DNA of 64,000 nucleotides from Gilvimarinus sp. 2_MG-2023 (GTDB lineage: Bacteria; Pseudomonadota; Gammaproteobacteria; Pseudomonadales; Cellvibrionaceae). Below are positions 37,712-51,045 of the stretch, piece by piece. The notes under the pieces were generated by a model. That model saw only the letters and a program-made list of their open reading frames with translations, did no database searches and had not been told where the DNA came from. The stretch spans positions 59,488-123,487 of the forward strand of contig NZ_JAUOQM010000034.1 of the NCBI RefSeq assembly GCF_030547685.1. Direction: 5' to 3'. Position 1 is the first letter of the stretch, and each line of letters begins with the position of its first letter. Both the position numbers and the translations under genes were made by a program.

Positions 37712-38728
37712 GTGGCAAGAGCAACCATTGACGATGTAGCTGCACTGGCGGGCGTGTCTATGAAGACCGTGTCGCGTGTGGTCAACAAAGAGCCCAATGT
37801 GCGCGCCACTACCCGCGAAAAAGTCGAATCAGCCATTGCCGAGCTCGATTATCGGCCCAGCCAATCTGCTCGCTCGTTAGCCGCCAATCGTTCCTACGTT
37901 TTAGGTTTACTCTACGATAATCCCAGTGCGAGCTATGTTATTGACGTGCAGTCGGGCGCTTTGGCAAGTTGTCGTCGGCTTGGGTATGACTTGTTAATTC
38001 ACCCCTGCAGTCACGAGAGCGCCTCAATAATTGAAGAGGTTCTGTCATTGGTTAGGCAAAATCGAGTTGATGGGTTGATTTTGACCCCGCCTTTGTCGGA
38101 TATGGTTGAGCTGGTGCACCAGTTGGTGGAGGCAAAAGTGCCCGTGGTGCGTTTGTCACCCACCGAAGACAAGAAAATTTGCCCCTATGTTCAGACCAAT
38201 GACCAGCAGGCGGCCTATGAAATGACCTGCCGTTTGTTGGATCTCGGTCATACGCGTATAGGTTTTATTGCCGGTCACCCCGATCACAAAGCCGTTGTGC
38301 AGCGTTTTTTGGGGTACAAGCAAGCACTGGATGATCGCGCTATAGCCCTCGATCCGGCTTTGGTCGAGCAGGGTTACAACTCGTTTGATTCGGGCAGCGA
38401 GTGCGCCGAGAGACTTCTGGCCTTGGCCGATGCTCCCACCGCCATTTTTGCCGGTAACGATGATATGGCTGCGGGTGCTATTATTGCTGCCCATCATCGC
38501 GGCATTTCTATGCCGGCCGAACTTTCCATTGCCGGTTTCGATGATACGCCGGTTGCCCACCAAATTTACCCCTCGTTAACCACCGTGCGTCAGCCGATCA
38601 GTGATATGTCCGAAAGAGCAGTAGAGCTTTTGCTGCGGTCGATTGATGGTAAACCCAAAGGGGCCGAAGCTTCGATGGATTGCTGTATTTTGGAGCGGGA
38701 AAGTACCGGTAAGGCGCCATCGGTTTAA
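37712..38728 (+). CDS. LacI-family transcriptional regulator
   Basis: A 338-residue repressor with an N-terminal helix-turn-helix and hinge (ATIDDVAALAGVSMKTVSRVVNKEPNVRATTREKV, hinge SARSLAAN) and a periplasmic-binding-protein-like effector domain (VLGLLYDNPSASYVIDVQSG, TAIFAGNDDMAAG, SIAGFDDTPVA). It starts at GTG 37712 after a G-rich site. The palindrome in its promoter and the divergent FucP-type transporter suggest it responds to that sugar or a phosphorylated product. Confidence 0.93.
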   Translation: MARATIDDVAALAGVSMKTVSRVVNKEPNVRATTREKVESAIAELDYRPSQSARSLAANRSYVLGLLYDNPSASYVIDVQSGALASCRRLGYDLLIHPCSHESASIIEEVLSLVRQNRVDGLILTPPLSDMVELVHQLVEAKVPVVRLSPTEDKKICPYVQTNDQQAAYEMTCRLLDLGHTRIGFIAGHPDHKAVVQRFLGYKQALDDRAIALDPALVEQGYNSFDSGSECAERLLALADAPTAIFAGNDDMAAGAIIAAHHRGISMPAELSIAGFDDTPVAHQIYPSLTTVRQPISDMSERAVELLLRSIDGKPKGAEASMDCCILERESTGKAPSV

Positions 38729-38832
38729 GCTGGCAAGGTATGGGTTTTAAAGCCATGGATTTTCGACTGGACTTTTACCACCGATGATCAGCGCCGCTGT
38801 TTACATTGGGCTTCACCGTTAAGGTGGGGCTT

Positions 38833-38859
38833 GGGGGAAGCTTTGCAGCTTAATCCCCC
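38833..38859. terminator. hairpin after the LacI-family gene
   Basis: GGGGGAAGCT (38833-38842) pairs with AGCTT and CCCCC (38847-38859) with a small AAT bulge. No T run follows on the plus strand. The remainder of the 241-base gap between this gene and the DUF3014 gene shows nothing recognisable. Confidence 0.35.
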
Positions 38860-38969
38860 CTGTGCTTAGGTGTGAAATACGTCTATTGGCATAATAATTT
38901 TGGCATCCCCGATTTCGGTTTTCCCCCACCTATAAGAAAAACGCCAACAATATTATTGAAGTGACATTT

Positions 38970-39854
38970 TTAATTTTCGGATAACGCTTTCTTGAACGCG
39001 CTTAAGTAGCTTTTGACTTTGCCCCGGTTATCGGGACCCATACGCAGCATCAGTTTTTGTGGCTCTGGCAGTGCTTCGAGCTCAGGATCGGCGTATTTGA
39101 ACATAACGGCTGGCCGCGTCAAAATTAATGTTTTATCGATATCGGGGGTGGCCAAGAGGTTGTCGATCGCACTGATGACAACCTCACGAAAGCTGCCGTC
39201 TAATCCTTGTTCGGCATAAGCCTCGCTGAGCAGGGGCTCCAGTTTATCGAAGACGCTTGCTAGGGTGGCCGGCTCAAAAGATTGCATTAAGGCGATATGT
39301 TTGTCATAACGACGGAAATTCGCCTCGGTTAATTCGTATTCAGCATCTTCGCCGCCGCTAATTTGAGAAACCCCCAATGTTGGCATCGGTGAAAGCACAG
39401 GCCGGTATTGGTTCACCAGGCGATTGTTGGCAACCCCGATAATTGCTCTAACGCTTTTACGCACCACCTCGTCGGGTACGATTAACCCCATCAGAGATTG
39501 TTCGCTTTGGGTGGATAGCTGCTCACTGACAAAAGCGTCGCTGTCGTTAAGAGGGGGTAAGCTAACGGCGGGTTCACTTTCTTCGGCTGCAGGCTCTGTG
39601 TTCTCAACGGTTTCTTGAATGGGCTCGGGTGGCGGTGGACTAGGCTCTTTAGGGGCGGCAATTGGCTTGGCCGCCGGTATGGAGGCTGAGCTTGAGGATA
39701 CAGAGTTGGTATGAACGCTGGCAACAGGAACCTCGATGGGCTCGGCCGGAGTTGATAGCGTCTTATACCAATAAATAAACCCTCCTAGCAGTGCAATGAC
39801 TACTACGATCGCGATGATGGCAACTAGGTTGCCCGAGGTACTACTATCCTTCAT
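38970..39854 (-). CDS. DUF3014-domain membrane protein
   Basis: A 294-residue protein with a short cytoplasmic N-terminus, one membrane helix (about 9-30, LVAIIAIVVVIALLGGFIYWY), a Pro/Glu-rich linker (about 35-95) and a C-terminal domain with the DUF3014 hallmarks NRRLVNQYRP-like NNRLVNQYRPV, YAEQGLDGSFREVVISAIDNLLATPDI and LTRPAVMFKYADPELEAL. The topology places the domain in the periplasm. The function is unknown. It stands alone. Confidence 0.82.
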   Translation of the reverse strand: MKDSSTSGNLVAIIAIVVVIALLGGFIYWYKTLSTPAEPIEVPVASVHTNSVSSSSASIPAAKPIAAPKEPSPPPPEPIQETVENTEPAAEESEPAVSLPPLNDSDAFVSEQLSTQSEQSLMGLIVPDEVVRKSVRAIIGVANNRLVNQYRPVLSPMPTLGVSQISGGEDAEYELTEANFRRYDKHIALMQSFEPATLASVFDKLEPLLSEAYAEQGLDGSFREVVISAIDNLLATPDIDKTLILTRPAVMFKYADPELEALPEPQKLMLRMGPDNRGKVKSYLSAFKKALSEN

Positions 39855-40055
39855 AGCTTGCTCCGTTGAGCTCTTCTTTTCCCTAACTTTGCGTTAGGTT
39901 TTACGGATTTACAAGTATTAGAATGTTATTTCTCGTGTTGGTTCAGAGATTTTTTCTTATAAGAAAGGTAAAGATGACTTGCCGCACCAAACTGGGTCGA
40001 TTTATCAGGCTAGGCTTGGTCTTTCGGGTTGGCTATTGCTTGCTCTGAGCAATGA

Positions 40056-41105
40056 TTAGAGCTTTAAATTCAAGCGAATATTGATGGGGGATAAGCTCTG
40101 AGCGCCGGCAATGTTGATCACTAAATCCAGCAGGTCATCCCAGGCGCTGGCGTCGCGCATGCCTTTAATGGCGCGGTCGATGCCTCCGGCCTGGCGCAGT
40201 AGTAATTCCAATTTGGCGCGCTTGAGTCTTTTTAGGGCGCCGCCGACCAACGCTTGCCGTTTGGCCCAAATACCCGCTTGCTTCATGGCCCAATCCGGAT
40301 GTTTACCTTGCTCAATTTGAATGGAAGCTTGCAGCATTTGGCGCAAATCGCGGGTGAGGGCCCAGAGTATGGCGGGCGCCTCTGTGCCTTCGGTTTTGAG
40401 GCCGTGCAGGCTTTTAACCGCAGCGCGGGCATCGCCCAGTAGGGCTTTATCGGCTAAACCAAAAATGTCGTAGCGCGCGCTGTCGGCGACCACGGAGGCC
40501 ATTAACTCGGCGCTGACATAACCGTCGGTGGTTAAAAGTTTTAATTTTTCTATTTCTTGAGCGGCTGCCAGCAAGTTGCCCTCAATGCGTGATGCCAGCA
40601 TCTCAATGGCACTGTTGTCGGCGTTTAACCCTGCTTGCTTTAAACGCTGACCAATCCAGCGCGGCAGTTGCGGCGGATCAATGGGCCAAATCGGCAGATG
40701 AATGCCGGCCCCGTCAATGGCTTTGTACCATTTACTGCGGGTGGCCGTGGCATCGAGTTTGCCGGTCACGACCAGCAGAAGGGTGTCGTCCGGCAGGTTG
40801 GTGCAGTATTCAACCAGGGCGCGAGAGCCTTTGTCCCCAGGCTTGCCCGTGGGTAGGCGCAGCTCAATAAGCTTTTGATTGGCGAATAAAGAGAGGCTGT
40901 TGGCCGCGCTCAGCAGTTGCCCCCAGTCAAAGCTTTGGTCAACGTGATGGAGGTCGCGCTCGGTAAAGCCTTGCTGGCGCGCGGCTAGGCGAATGCTGTC
41001 ACAGGCTTCCTGAACCAATAGGGGTTCATCGCCACTGACCCAATACAGAGGCGCCAACTTATCGGTCAGACTGCGGCCCAGTTGGTCGATACGTATTTTG
41101 GCCAC
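40056..41105 (-). CDS. holA: DNA polymerase III delta subunit
   Basis: Clamp-loader subunit that opens the beta sliding clamp. The 349 residues have the three-domain delta architecture, including YWVSGDEPLLVQEACDSIR and LLLVVTGKLDATATRSKWYKAI in the ATPase-like N-terminal region, LPRWIGQRLKQAGL, and the C-terminal collar domain (AILWALTRDLRQML). It starts at GTG 41105, three bases after lptE, with GGAG placed inside lptE. The order leuS-lptE-holA is the usual gammaproteobacterial arrangement. Confidence 0.95.
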   Translation of the reverse strand: MAKIRIDQLGRSLTDKLAPLYWVSGDEPLLVQEACDSIRLAARQQGFTERDLHHVDQSFDWGQLLSAANSLSLFANQKLIELRLPTGKPGDKGSRALVEYCTNLPDDTLLLVVTGKLDATATRSKWYKAIDGAGIHLPIWPIDPPQLPRWIGQRLKQAGLNADNSAIEMLASRIEGNLLAAAQEIEKLKLLTTDGYVSAELMASVVADSARYDIFGLADKALLGDARAAVKSLHGLKTEGTEAPAILWALTRDLRQMLQASIQIEQGKHPDWAMKQAGIWAKRQALVGGALKRLKRAKLELLLRQAGGIDRAIKGMRDASAWDDLLDLVINIAGAQSLSPINIRLNLKL

Positions 41106-41108
41106 GGG

Positions 41109-41609
41109 TTACTCCGGTTTGGCCTGATCGGGTTGCAGCTGAAAGTAACTCTGACGCAGTATTTGTTGGGCCAAATCGCGGCGCATTTCTTCCAGCAGTA
41201 GCGCTTCTTCGCGCTCGATGCCGGTGGCATCGGAGGCGTCCAGCGATCGGGTGACCACCGTTGTCAGCGGGCCGGTGGCTTCGCGCCCGGCGGCATCAAA
41301 CCATTGGAAGTCTTGGCTCAACTGCAGCTCGTAAGCCGCAGCTAGGCTATCGGTACCTACGCCAACTGTGCGTTTGCGCAGCTCTTCGGGCTCGAGGGCG
41401 AGGCGGTATTCGGCCTTTTGGCCCGCTTGGGTCACCATCTCAATCCCGCTTTGGGTAAAGGCGTCGCTCAAAGCTTGCTGCACCGGTGTGTGCTGCTCAC
41501 TGGAGATTAAGCGCACCGACTCAAGCGTGAAGGGAGGCAGCAAATCACCTCGTACCTGCCAGCCGCAACCAGCCAGCAGGAGTAGAGCGGCCATCAGCCA
41601 AGTATTCAT
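41109..41609 (-). CDS. lptE: LPS-assembly lipoprotein LptE
   Basis: Outer-membrane lipoprotein that plugs the LptD barrel and helps insert lipopolysaccharide. The 166-residue precursor has a signal peptide with a clear lipobox LLAGC (Cys15) followed by GWQVRGDLLPPFTLESVRLIS, the usual LptE opening. GGAGG precedes the ATG. It lies between leuS and holA. Confidence 0.94.
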   Translation of the reverse strand: MNTWLMAALLLLAGCGWQVRGDLLPPFTLESVRLISSEQHTPVQQALSDAFTQSGIEMVTQAGQKAEYRLALEPEELRKRTVGVGTDSLAAAYELQLSQDFQWFDAAGREATGPLTTVVTRSLDASDATGIEREEALLLEEMRRDLAQQILRQSYFQLQPDQAKPE

Positions 41610-41642
41610 AAGCGGCCTCCCTTGTGCAAAGCACGGGTGTGG

Positions 41643-44195
<2,553 letters not shown>

Positions 44196-44385
44196 CTATT
44201 TCTCGCTCGATGCTGGCAATGTGAACAATCATTCGCCGGCTTATTTGAAAAAGCCTGCGTGTTCATCGGTCAATCTACAATTTTAGGCGGCTTTATTTAT
44301 AGTCAATTGGCGTCTCAATCACCAATCACTAGGGCACATACCTATATCTCGGCCCATAAGGCCACCGTTAAAACCGCAAAAGTGG

Positions 44386-44414
44386 TTGATTTGGCAGGGG
44401 GTTTGGCATAGAAT
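44386..44414 (+). promoter_or_regulatory. promoter of rplU-rpmA
   Basis: TTGATT (44386-44391), 17-base spacer, TAGAAT (44409-44414), then a GC-rich discriminator. It lies 84 bases before rplU. The rest of the 392-base gap between leuS and rplU shows no gene. Confidence 0.75.
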
Positions 44415-44497
44415 CGCGGCCCCGAATACGGCTCAAGTCTATAAAACGCATGGGAACCCCATGTTACTTCGTGCCGTCCAAGAGTATTGGAGCAGTT

Positions 44498-44809
44498 ATG
44501 TACGCTATTTTTGAAAGCGGTGGTAAGCAGCACCGTGTAGTGGAAGGCGAAACCCTGAAGCTCGAAAAAATCGAAGTCGCCACCGGCGAAAAAATCGAAT
44601 TCGACAAAGTTTATCTGGTTGCTAATGGCGATGATGTAAAAATCGGCGCGCCAGTAGTAGCTGGTGCTAAAGTGACCGCTGAGGTGGTTACCCACGGCCG
44701 TGCGGACAAGGTGAAAATCATCAAGTTCCGTCGTCGTAAGCACTCTATGAAGCGTCAGGGCCACCGTCAGTGGTTCACTGAAGTTAAAATCACCGGTATC
44801 AAAGGTTAA
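44498..44809 (+). CDS. rplU: 50S ribosomal protein L21
   Basis: Large-subunit protein binding 23S rRNA, 103 residues, with [25 protein letters not shown] and [28 protein letters not shown]. The frame is open from 44450, but ATG 44498 has GGAG upstream and gives the conserved start. Cotranscribed with rpmA 14 bases downstream. Confidence 0.98.
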   Translation: MYAIFESGGKQHRVVEGETLKLEKIEVATGEKIEFDKVYLVANGDDVKIGAPVVAGAKVTAEVVTHGRADKVKIIKFRRRKHSMKRQGHRQWFTEVKITGIKG

Positions 44810-44823
44810 GCAGGAGTTTACTC

Positions 44824-45081
44824 ATGGCTCATAAAAAAGCAGGCGGTAGTACACGTAACGGCCGCGATTCGGAAAGTAAACGCCTTGGTGTTAAGCGCTT
44901 TGGCGGTGAAGCTGTATCGGCCGGTTCAATTATTGTTCGTCAGCGTGGCACCAAGTTCCACGCCGGTGTAAACGTGGGTATTGGCAAAGACCACACCCTG
45001 TTTGCCAAATCAGACGGTACTGTAAAATTTGAAGTCAAAGGTGACAAAAACCGCCGTTTCGTTTCCATCGAAACTGCCTAA
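44824..45081 (+). CDS. rpmA: 50S ribosomal protein L27
   Basis: Large-subunit protein whose N-terminus reaches the peptidyl-transferase centre. The 85 residues begin [28 protein letters not shown], without the cleavable N-terminal extension known in Firmicutes. AGGAG precedes the ATG and a strong terminator follows. Confidence 0.98.
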   Translation: MAHKKAGGSTRNGRDSESKRLGVKRFGGEAVSAGSIIVRQRGTKFHAGVNVGIGKDHTLFAKSDGTVKFEVKGDKNRRFVSIETA

Positions 45082-45130
45082 GTCATCCTAGGTCGGCTGC
45101 CTGGCAGCCACTCGGCGCAAGCCGAATAGA

Positions 45131-45163
45131 AAGAGCCCCGTCGATACCGATGGGGCTTTTTTG
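45131..45163 (+). terminator. terminator after rpmA
   Basis: AGCCCC (45134-45139) pairs with GGGGCT (45152-45157), extendable by GTC/GAT, followed by six T. Confidence 0.9.
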
Positions 45164-45215
45164 TTGGTAAACTCACAACAAGGGCCGGGTTGTGAGACGT
45201 ACTCATCCGGTCTAA

Positions 45216-46445
<1,230 letters not shown>

Positions 46446-46465
46446 AATCGGTAAGAGTGGAATGC

Positions 46466-47587
46466 ATGTCTAAGCGCCAGGAATTAAATCGCGCCCAGCG
46501 CTGGGTGGTTAAAATAGGCAGCGCCTTGCTGACCAATGACGGTAAAGGTTTAGACTATGCCGCCATTGCCGAGTGGGTGGCGCAAATAGCGGCGCTAAAG
46601 AAAAGCGGTATTGAGTTGGTATTGGTCTCCTCTGGCGCGGTGGCGGCGGGCATGACTCGGCTCGGGTGGAACGAACGGCCAACCGAGGTTCATCTTTTAC
46701 AGGCAGCGGCGGCAGTGGGGCAGATGGGTTTGGTGCAAAACTACCAAACAGAATTCTCTCAATACGGCTTGCACACCGCGCAAGTACTGTTGGACCACGA
46801 CGATTTATCGTCACGCGAGCGCTATTTAAATGCGCGCTCGACCCTACGAGCCCTGCTAGATCTCAACGTTATTCCCATCGTGAACGAGAACGACACAGTC
46901 GTGACCGACGAAATCCGCTTTGGTGATAACGACACCTTGGGTGCGTTGGTGGCGAACCTTATTGACGCCGATGTACTGGTCATCATGACCGATCAAGACG
47001 GTATGTACACGGCAGATCCGCGCAGCAATCCCGATGCGCAATTAATCAGCGAAATGGCGGCGGCCGACGATAGACTCAGCGCGATGGCCGGCGACGGCGG
47101 CAGTTTAGGTCGCGGCGGTATGATCACCAAAGTGCGTGCGGCAAAAGTGGCGGCGCGCTCTGGGGCTGATACGATTATTGTTGGCGGACGCCAGAATGCA
47201 GTGCTGACTCGTTTACATGCCGGAGAAGCGCTGGGCACTTTACTCTGGGCTGATCAACAACCACAGGCGGCGCGCAAACGATGGCTGGCGGGGCACCTGC
47301 AATCTCGCGGCACGTTGATTCTAGATGACGGCGCAGTGGGTGTATTGCAAAAACAAGGTAAAAGCTTGCTACCGGTAGGCGTGCGAGAAGTGCAGGGTGA
47401 CTTTAAGCGCGGAGAGATGGTGGTGTGCAAAGATTTACAGGGGCGGGAAATAGGCCGCGGATTGGTTAACTACCATGCCACTGAGGCTGCGCAAATTATT
47501 GGCCTCTCTAGTTCAAAAATTGTATCGGTGTTGGGTTATCAAGGCGATGAAGAGTTGATTCATCGCGATAATATGGTTATTCACTGA
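46466..47587 (+). CDS. proB: glutamate 5-kinase
   Basis: First step of proline synthesis, phosphorylating glutamate. The 373 residues contain the amino-acid kinase domain (about 10-260: [60 protein letters not shown]) and a C-terminal PUA domain (about 280-365). ATG 46466 is preferred over GTG 46457 because a purine-rich AGAGTGGA lies upstream. Feedback inhibition by proline is known for the family. Confidence 0.96.
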   Translation: MSKRQELNRAQRWVVKIGSALLTNDGKGLDYAAIAEWVAQIAALKKSGIELVLVSSGAVAAGMTRLGWNERPTEVHLLQAAAAVGQMGLVQNYQTEFSQYGLHTAQVLLDHDDLSSRERYLNARSTLRALLDLNVIPIVNENDTVVTDEIRFGDNDTLGALVANLIDADVLVIMTDQDGMYTADPRSNPDAQLISEMAAADDRLSAMAGDGGSLGRGGMITKVRAAKVAARSGADTIIVGGRQNAVLTRLHAGEALGTLLWADQQPQAARKRWLAGHLQSRGTLILDDGAVGVLQKQGKSLLPVGVREVQGDFKRGEMVVCKDLQGREIGRGLVNYHATEAAQIIGLSSSKIVSVLGYQGDEELIHRDNMVIH

Positions 47588-47626
47588 TTCTTACCGCTAA
47601 CACTGCAAATGTTTAGTGTTAGAATC
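47586..47626 (+). terminator. hairpin after proB
   Basis: CTAACACT (47597-47604) pairs with AGTGTTAG (47615-47622); a competing pair GATTCT/AGAATC surrounds it. No T run follows, so this may be a processing or attenuating structure rather than a terminator. Confidence 0.35.
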
Positions 47627-47692
47627 GTGAGCTCAAGGCGGTGTTCTTACCGGCTTGAGCAGCTATATTAATAATTAAAAAAGGACCCAAGG

Positions 47693-48439
47693 ATGAAGAT
47701 ATTTTATTTGGCACTTGTTACTGTTCTGTTTTTCTCTCACCCCTGTTTCTCAACAGAGCCTCTTTCCCCTATTGATCAGCGCTATGTGGAGCGTTTAAGT
47801 ATCGGTGGCCCTACCACCATACGCGATGTAGCGAAGAGCATCTATCGCTCTGAGCAAGCCAATACGCAAGTGTTGGATGTGGCGGCAGAGGTATTAATGC
47901 GCGATTATCAGGTCGCTATTGATAACACTCAAATCGATGCATTGGCTTGGGTGATTAAAGCGCTTGCTTTGGCCGACACCAACCGCTATCAGGTCATATT
48001 GGCCGAGGTTGCAGAGAATGCTTCACATCGAAAAATAGCCAAATATGCACGAAAAATGCAAGATGACGACTTGCCCGAAGGGCCAGCTTACGAGCCGGGT
48101 AGTGTTGTGCTGGCCGATTATGAGCCGGATCAAGCGTCACCAGTTGCGGGCGCAAGCGCTGCAACTGAGTCAAACCGAGAAGTGCACCCCATCACTATTG
48201 TTCGCGAGGGCATGAGCATTCAGGAGGCCTATGACTTGGTGGGTTATCCAACCTCCGAGCATACCTATCAAACCGGTAAACAATGGATTCCGTTTAACTA
48301 TAAAGGTGGTGATATTCGTCGCCAAGCTGCCTTGTATAAAGGACAGGGGCGAATTGTTTTTTCCAATACGTCGCGCTATAGCAATAGCTGGCGAGTATTA
48401 GAAGTTTTAGTGGATGAAGCTGAGACCGGTTATCCATAA
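47693..48439 (+). CDS. exported protein with BamE-like C-terminal domain
   Basis: A 248-residue protein with a signal peptide (about 1-20, LALVTVLFFSHPCFS), a helical, repeat-like middle (about 25-125, reminiscent of HEAT-like helices: ALAWVIKALALADTNRYQVILAEVAENASHRKIAKYAR), a low-complexity linker, and a C-terminal region (about 170-248) resembling the SmpA/BamE fold (IREGMSIQEAYDLVGYPTSEHTYQTGKQWIPFNYKG). Function unknown. AAGGAC lies before the ATG. It is convergent with the hydrolase operon. Confidence 0.7.
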   Translation: MKIFYLALVTVLFFSHPCFSTEPLSPIDQRYVERLSIGGPTTIRDVAKSIYRSEQANTQVLDVAAEVLMRDYQVAIDNTQIDALAWVIKALALADTNRYQVILAEVAENASHRKIAKYARKMQDDDLPEGPAYEPGSVVLADYEPDQASPVAGASAATESNREVHPITIVREGMSIQEAYDLVGYPTSEHTYQTGKQWIPFNYKGGDIRRQAALYKGQGRIVFSNTSRYSNSWRVLEVLVDEAETGYP

Positions 48440-48446
48440 TACATAT

Positions 48447-48476
48447 TACGGGTGAGGGCTGTGGTGCTCACCCGTA
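48447..48476. terminator. long hairpin between convergent transcripts
   Basis: TACGGGTGAG (48447-48456) pairs perfectly with CTCACCCGTA (48467-48476). A second hairpin, TTGAGTGG (48500-48507) with CCACTCAA (48517-48524), follows. Neither has a clear T run. Together they fill the gap between the BamE-like gene and the leftward operon, 48440-48559, where no gene was found. Confidence 0.5.
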
Positions 48477-48559
48477 GACAAAAATAATAGCCAACATTTT
48501 TGAGTGGTAGATGATGCCACTCAACGTCAACTGGCAGGGGCAGTACAGCAGTATATTGG

Positions 48560-48754
48560 TCAGGCGAGCTTAGTTATGGATTTGGCACGCTTGATGCGAC
48601 GGGCATAAATTCTGAAGTGGAAAAATTTAGAATCATCACACAGTAATATTGAATGTGTTCCAACCATAGGCCAGTTTAAATAAACCCGTTTGTTGCAATT
48701 TCCCTGCGGCCCTTGAGTGAGTTTATCTAGCGTGCAAAAAATAATATTTGGCAT
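48560..48754 (-). CDS. possible small basic protein at end of hydrolase operon
   Basis: A 64-residue basic ORF, starting at ATG 48754 only three bases after the hydrolase stop, with GAGG about 5 bases before the ATG. No family is recognised and no signal peptide is seen. Position and ribosome-binding site support translation as the last gene of the operon; the Arg/Lys-rich C-terminus (FRIYARRIKRAKSITK) might also be non-coding chance. Confidence 0.35.
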   Translation of the reverse strand: MPNIIFCTLDKLTQGPQGNCNKRVYLNWPMVGTHSILLCDDSKFFHFRIYARRIKRAKSITKLA

Positions 48755-48757
48755 GCC

Positions 48758-50077
48758 TCACTCGGCATTCAGATCGTTAAACCGGCCCAAAAAGAAATCA
48801 AAACACAGCGAGAATGAAAAGGTGCCTTGATATGTACACTGCTCACTCAACATCTTCGATTCATGGTACATATTGGCCGCTACAATAGAAGTCATATAAG
48901 CGGATACTTTGTCATTAAACACATCGCCATGATCTTTGATAAAACTGGTGTCAGTTTTAAGAAAAACAATGGGGTCTTGATGGCTGCAAGGTAGGCGGGC
49001 AGTGGTTGGATCGTGGGTTGTAGTCGAGCTGTCACAAAAATCGTGAAAATTCCATTTTCCCATGGGTTGGTCGTAGGCATCCATCTGATTGTTTTTGTTT
49101 AATGTCAGTGCACCGGTCCAAAAACGCTGGTAATTGCCGATTGTGGTGGTGTCTAGGTTGTGTTCCGAAAATCGATAGGTTTGATCATTGTACAGGCGCT
49201 CAAAGTCCACCTCGTCCCATGCTAAAGCGGCAATAGCCTGGCCGATAGGAAAATAGACGTGGGTCGCTTTATCACCTTCCGAGCTTATAACGTGCAATAG
49301 CTCCGGCTGAGGCTCTTTAATTTTGGCAAATTGCATGCTGTGCTCTTTGAGCGCAAATATCTGATTCGCCTCTATAGCTGGGTTTAACAGCACGACTCCT
49401 TCACCAATAGTAGGCGCCGGTTTATCATCGGCCAGGCCGTGAATCATCTTGGTTAATAATATATTGTCGATGGCAGACAGCGTCATGGCGCCGCCAAAGC
49501 TGTGGCCGGCTACCAGTAAAATGTTACTGGGTTTACGTGCGTCAATCTCGGACAGTTTTAATAAGACAGAAGAAACTCCGTTGGTGCCAATTTCTTCGGC
49601 AACAGATTTTCGGGACCAATAGGTTAGATATTCAGAGCCTGCGCCATGCAGTGATTTTCCTCGCCAGCCTACGTATACACCCATTAGTTGTCGTTGCCCT
49701 AGAATACCGGACGCCCCAATTTTATCCAGAACCTGACGAAAGCTTTTGACATTGCGGTCACTGTCGCTGGCATTGTGTAGCCAGCCGTGTACAAAAACCA
49801 CTACCGCGACACCTGACTCTTGAGCGGAATAACGCTCGATACGATTGATAATATCGCGCGTCCTACGTCGATCAAATTGATTGCCTCGCTCAGAAAATTC
49901 AATAAAACTAAGCTCGTAGTTTTCTCGTTCTTCTATGTAAGACGAGCCACAACCTTGTTGGCAGTCGGCAGGCGGTTGGGTGCGCCATGCCGTATCACGA
50001 GTACAGGAGGTGGTAATAAAGGCCAGGATCGCCACGCTCCCTAGCAAAAGCCCTAGGCGGATAAGTGTGTTGCGCAT
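48758..50077 (-). CDS. alpha/beta-hydrolase lipoprotein
   Basis: A 439-residue protein with a signal peptide and lipobox (ITTSC, Cys25). The serine-hydrolase core has the oxyanion-loop-like VFVHGWLHN (about 95-103) and the nucleophile elbow AGHSFGG with S193. Candidate acid and histidine lie further on but cannot be fixed from sequence alone. It resembles lipase/acyl-hydrolase-like proteins that carry a DUF900-like core. ATG 50077 is chosen over TTG 50089 because it lies 5 bases after the upstream stop and gives a clean signal peptide. Fourth gene of the cytochrome-GMC operon; substrate unknown. Confidence 0.82.
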   Translation of the reverse strand: MRNTLIRLGLLLGSVAILAFITTSCTRDTAWRTQPPADCQQGCGSSYIEERENYELSFIEFSERGNQFDRRRTRDIINRIERYSAQESGVAVVVFVHGWLHNASDSDRNVKSFRQVLDKIGASGILGQRQLMGVYVGWRGKSLHGAGSEYLTYWSRKSVAEEIGTNGVSSVLLKLSEIDARKPSNILLVAGHSFGGAMTLSAIDNILLTKMIHGLADDKPAPTIGEGVVLLNPAIEANQIFALKEHSMQFAKIKEPQPELLHVISSEGDKATHVYFPIGQAIAALAWDEVDFERLYNDQTYRFSEHNLDTTTIGNYQRFWTGALTLNKNNQMDAYDQPMGKWNFHDFCDSSTTTHDPTTARLPCSHQDPIVFLKTDTSFIKDHGDVFNDKVSAYMTSIVAANMYHESKMLSEQCTYQGTFSFSLCFDFFLGRFNDLNAE

Positions 50078-50082
50078 AATAT

Positions 50083-51045
50083 TTACCAAGGCTTAGCTAA
50101 ATAGGGGAAGTGAGGCAGAAATGGCTTGTCGTTGGTGTTTTTTCTGGGCCAATTCCAAGTTCTGACATCGCCATACGACAGCTCCCACAGTAGGCAATCG
50201 CCTAGCTGACAGGTCAAATCGGCAACATCGTCGGTGAGTAAACGGCCGTTGGGGAAACCTGCCTTATGGTGCCGACTAAAAATCATTACGTCGGGAAATT
50301 TGTCGTAGTCTCGTATGGCAAACAAAGGTGCTAACTTAGACATCAGAACCTTATCGACAAGCCCAGGGTCATTATGTTTTTTGTTGATAGCCTCAAGGTG
50401 TTCATAAGGTTCTAGTGTATTGAGAAAGTCGAGCCTGGGTTGCATGGTTCGATTTGATCGTCCTACATGATCTATTTTTTTACCCTTTCGAATAATATCG
50501 CCCCACAATACAAAATCCTTTTGCTGCTTGGGGAAGGCATCAAGAGGTATTGCCGTGACCATTGCAACGACATTGGTGCCAAAAAACTTGGGGAAAATAA
50601 ATGGATCGTCTCGTACGCCGGTGAAAACCCGAATGTTGTCTGTCTCTTGCAAAGCTCCTTGCGGTTTAAATTTAACGAGTTCAGCGTTCTCGTTAAGGGA
50701 GAACGCCAAGGTGGCACTCTCTTTAATATGTTTTGGACGGTTGATGCTGCCGCCGTATCGCATCCGTTGTTGCGGGTTGTCGAACGACACCTTAGAGGTT
50801 AAATCGAGGTGTACTCGATAAGTTTGTTCGTGAAGATGATGAATGGGCAGTGGATGATTAAGCCCCGGATGGGTGGTTAAAATGATTATTAGATCGTTGT
50901 TATCAATAAACGCAAACAGACCGGATAAACTTCGAGTCGGTTGTTGATTAAAAACAGGGTCAGCGTGATCAGAGGCGGCGGCTCCCTGCAGTAGCAATAA
51001 TAAAATAAGGCTAGCAAAGATTTTGATTAACGGTAGCTTTATCAT
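50083..51045 (-). CDS. DUF4331-like exported protein
   Basis: A 320-residue protein with a signal peptide (about 1-24, ending AAA before SDHAD). It shows features of the DUF4331 family: the SDHAD opening, FAFIDNNDLIIILTTHPG, GVRDDPFIFPKFF and FPNGRLLTDDVADL near the C-terminus. The function is unknown; members occur near redox or extracellular-enzyme genes. Its ATG overlaps the stop of the GMC gene as TAATG, so they are translationally coupled. Third gene of the operon. Confidence 0.78.
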   Translation of the reverse strand: MIKLPLIKIFASLILLLLLQGAAASDHADPVFNQQPTRSLSGLFAFIDNNDLIIILTTHPGLNHPLPIHHLHEQTYRVHLDLTSKVSFDNPQQRMRYGGSINRPKHIKESATLAFSLNENAELVKFKPQGALQETDNIRVFTGVRDDPFIFPKFFGTNVVAMVTAIPLDAFPKQQKDFVLWGDIIRKGKKIDHVGRSNRTMQPRLDFLNTLEPYEHLEAINKKHNDPGLVDKVLMSKLAPLFAIRDYDKFPDVMIFSRHHKAGFPNGRLLTDDVADLTCQLGDCLLWELSYGDVRTWNWPRKNTNDKPFLPHFPYLAKPW

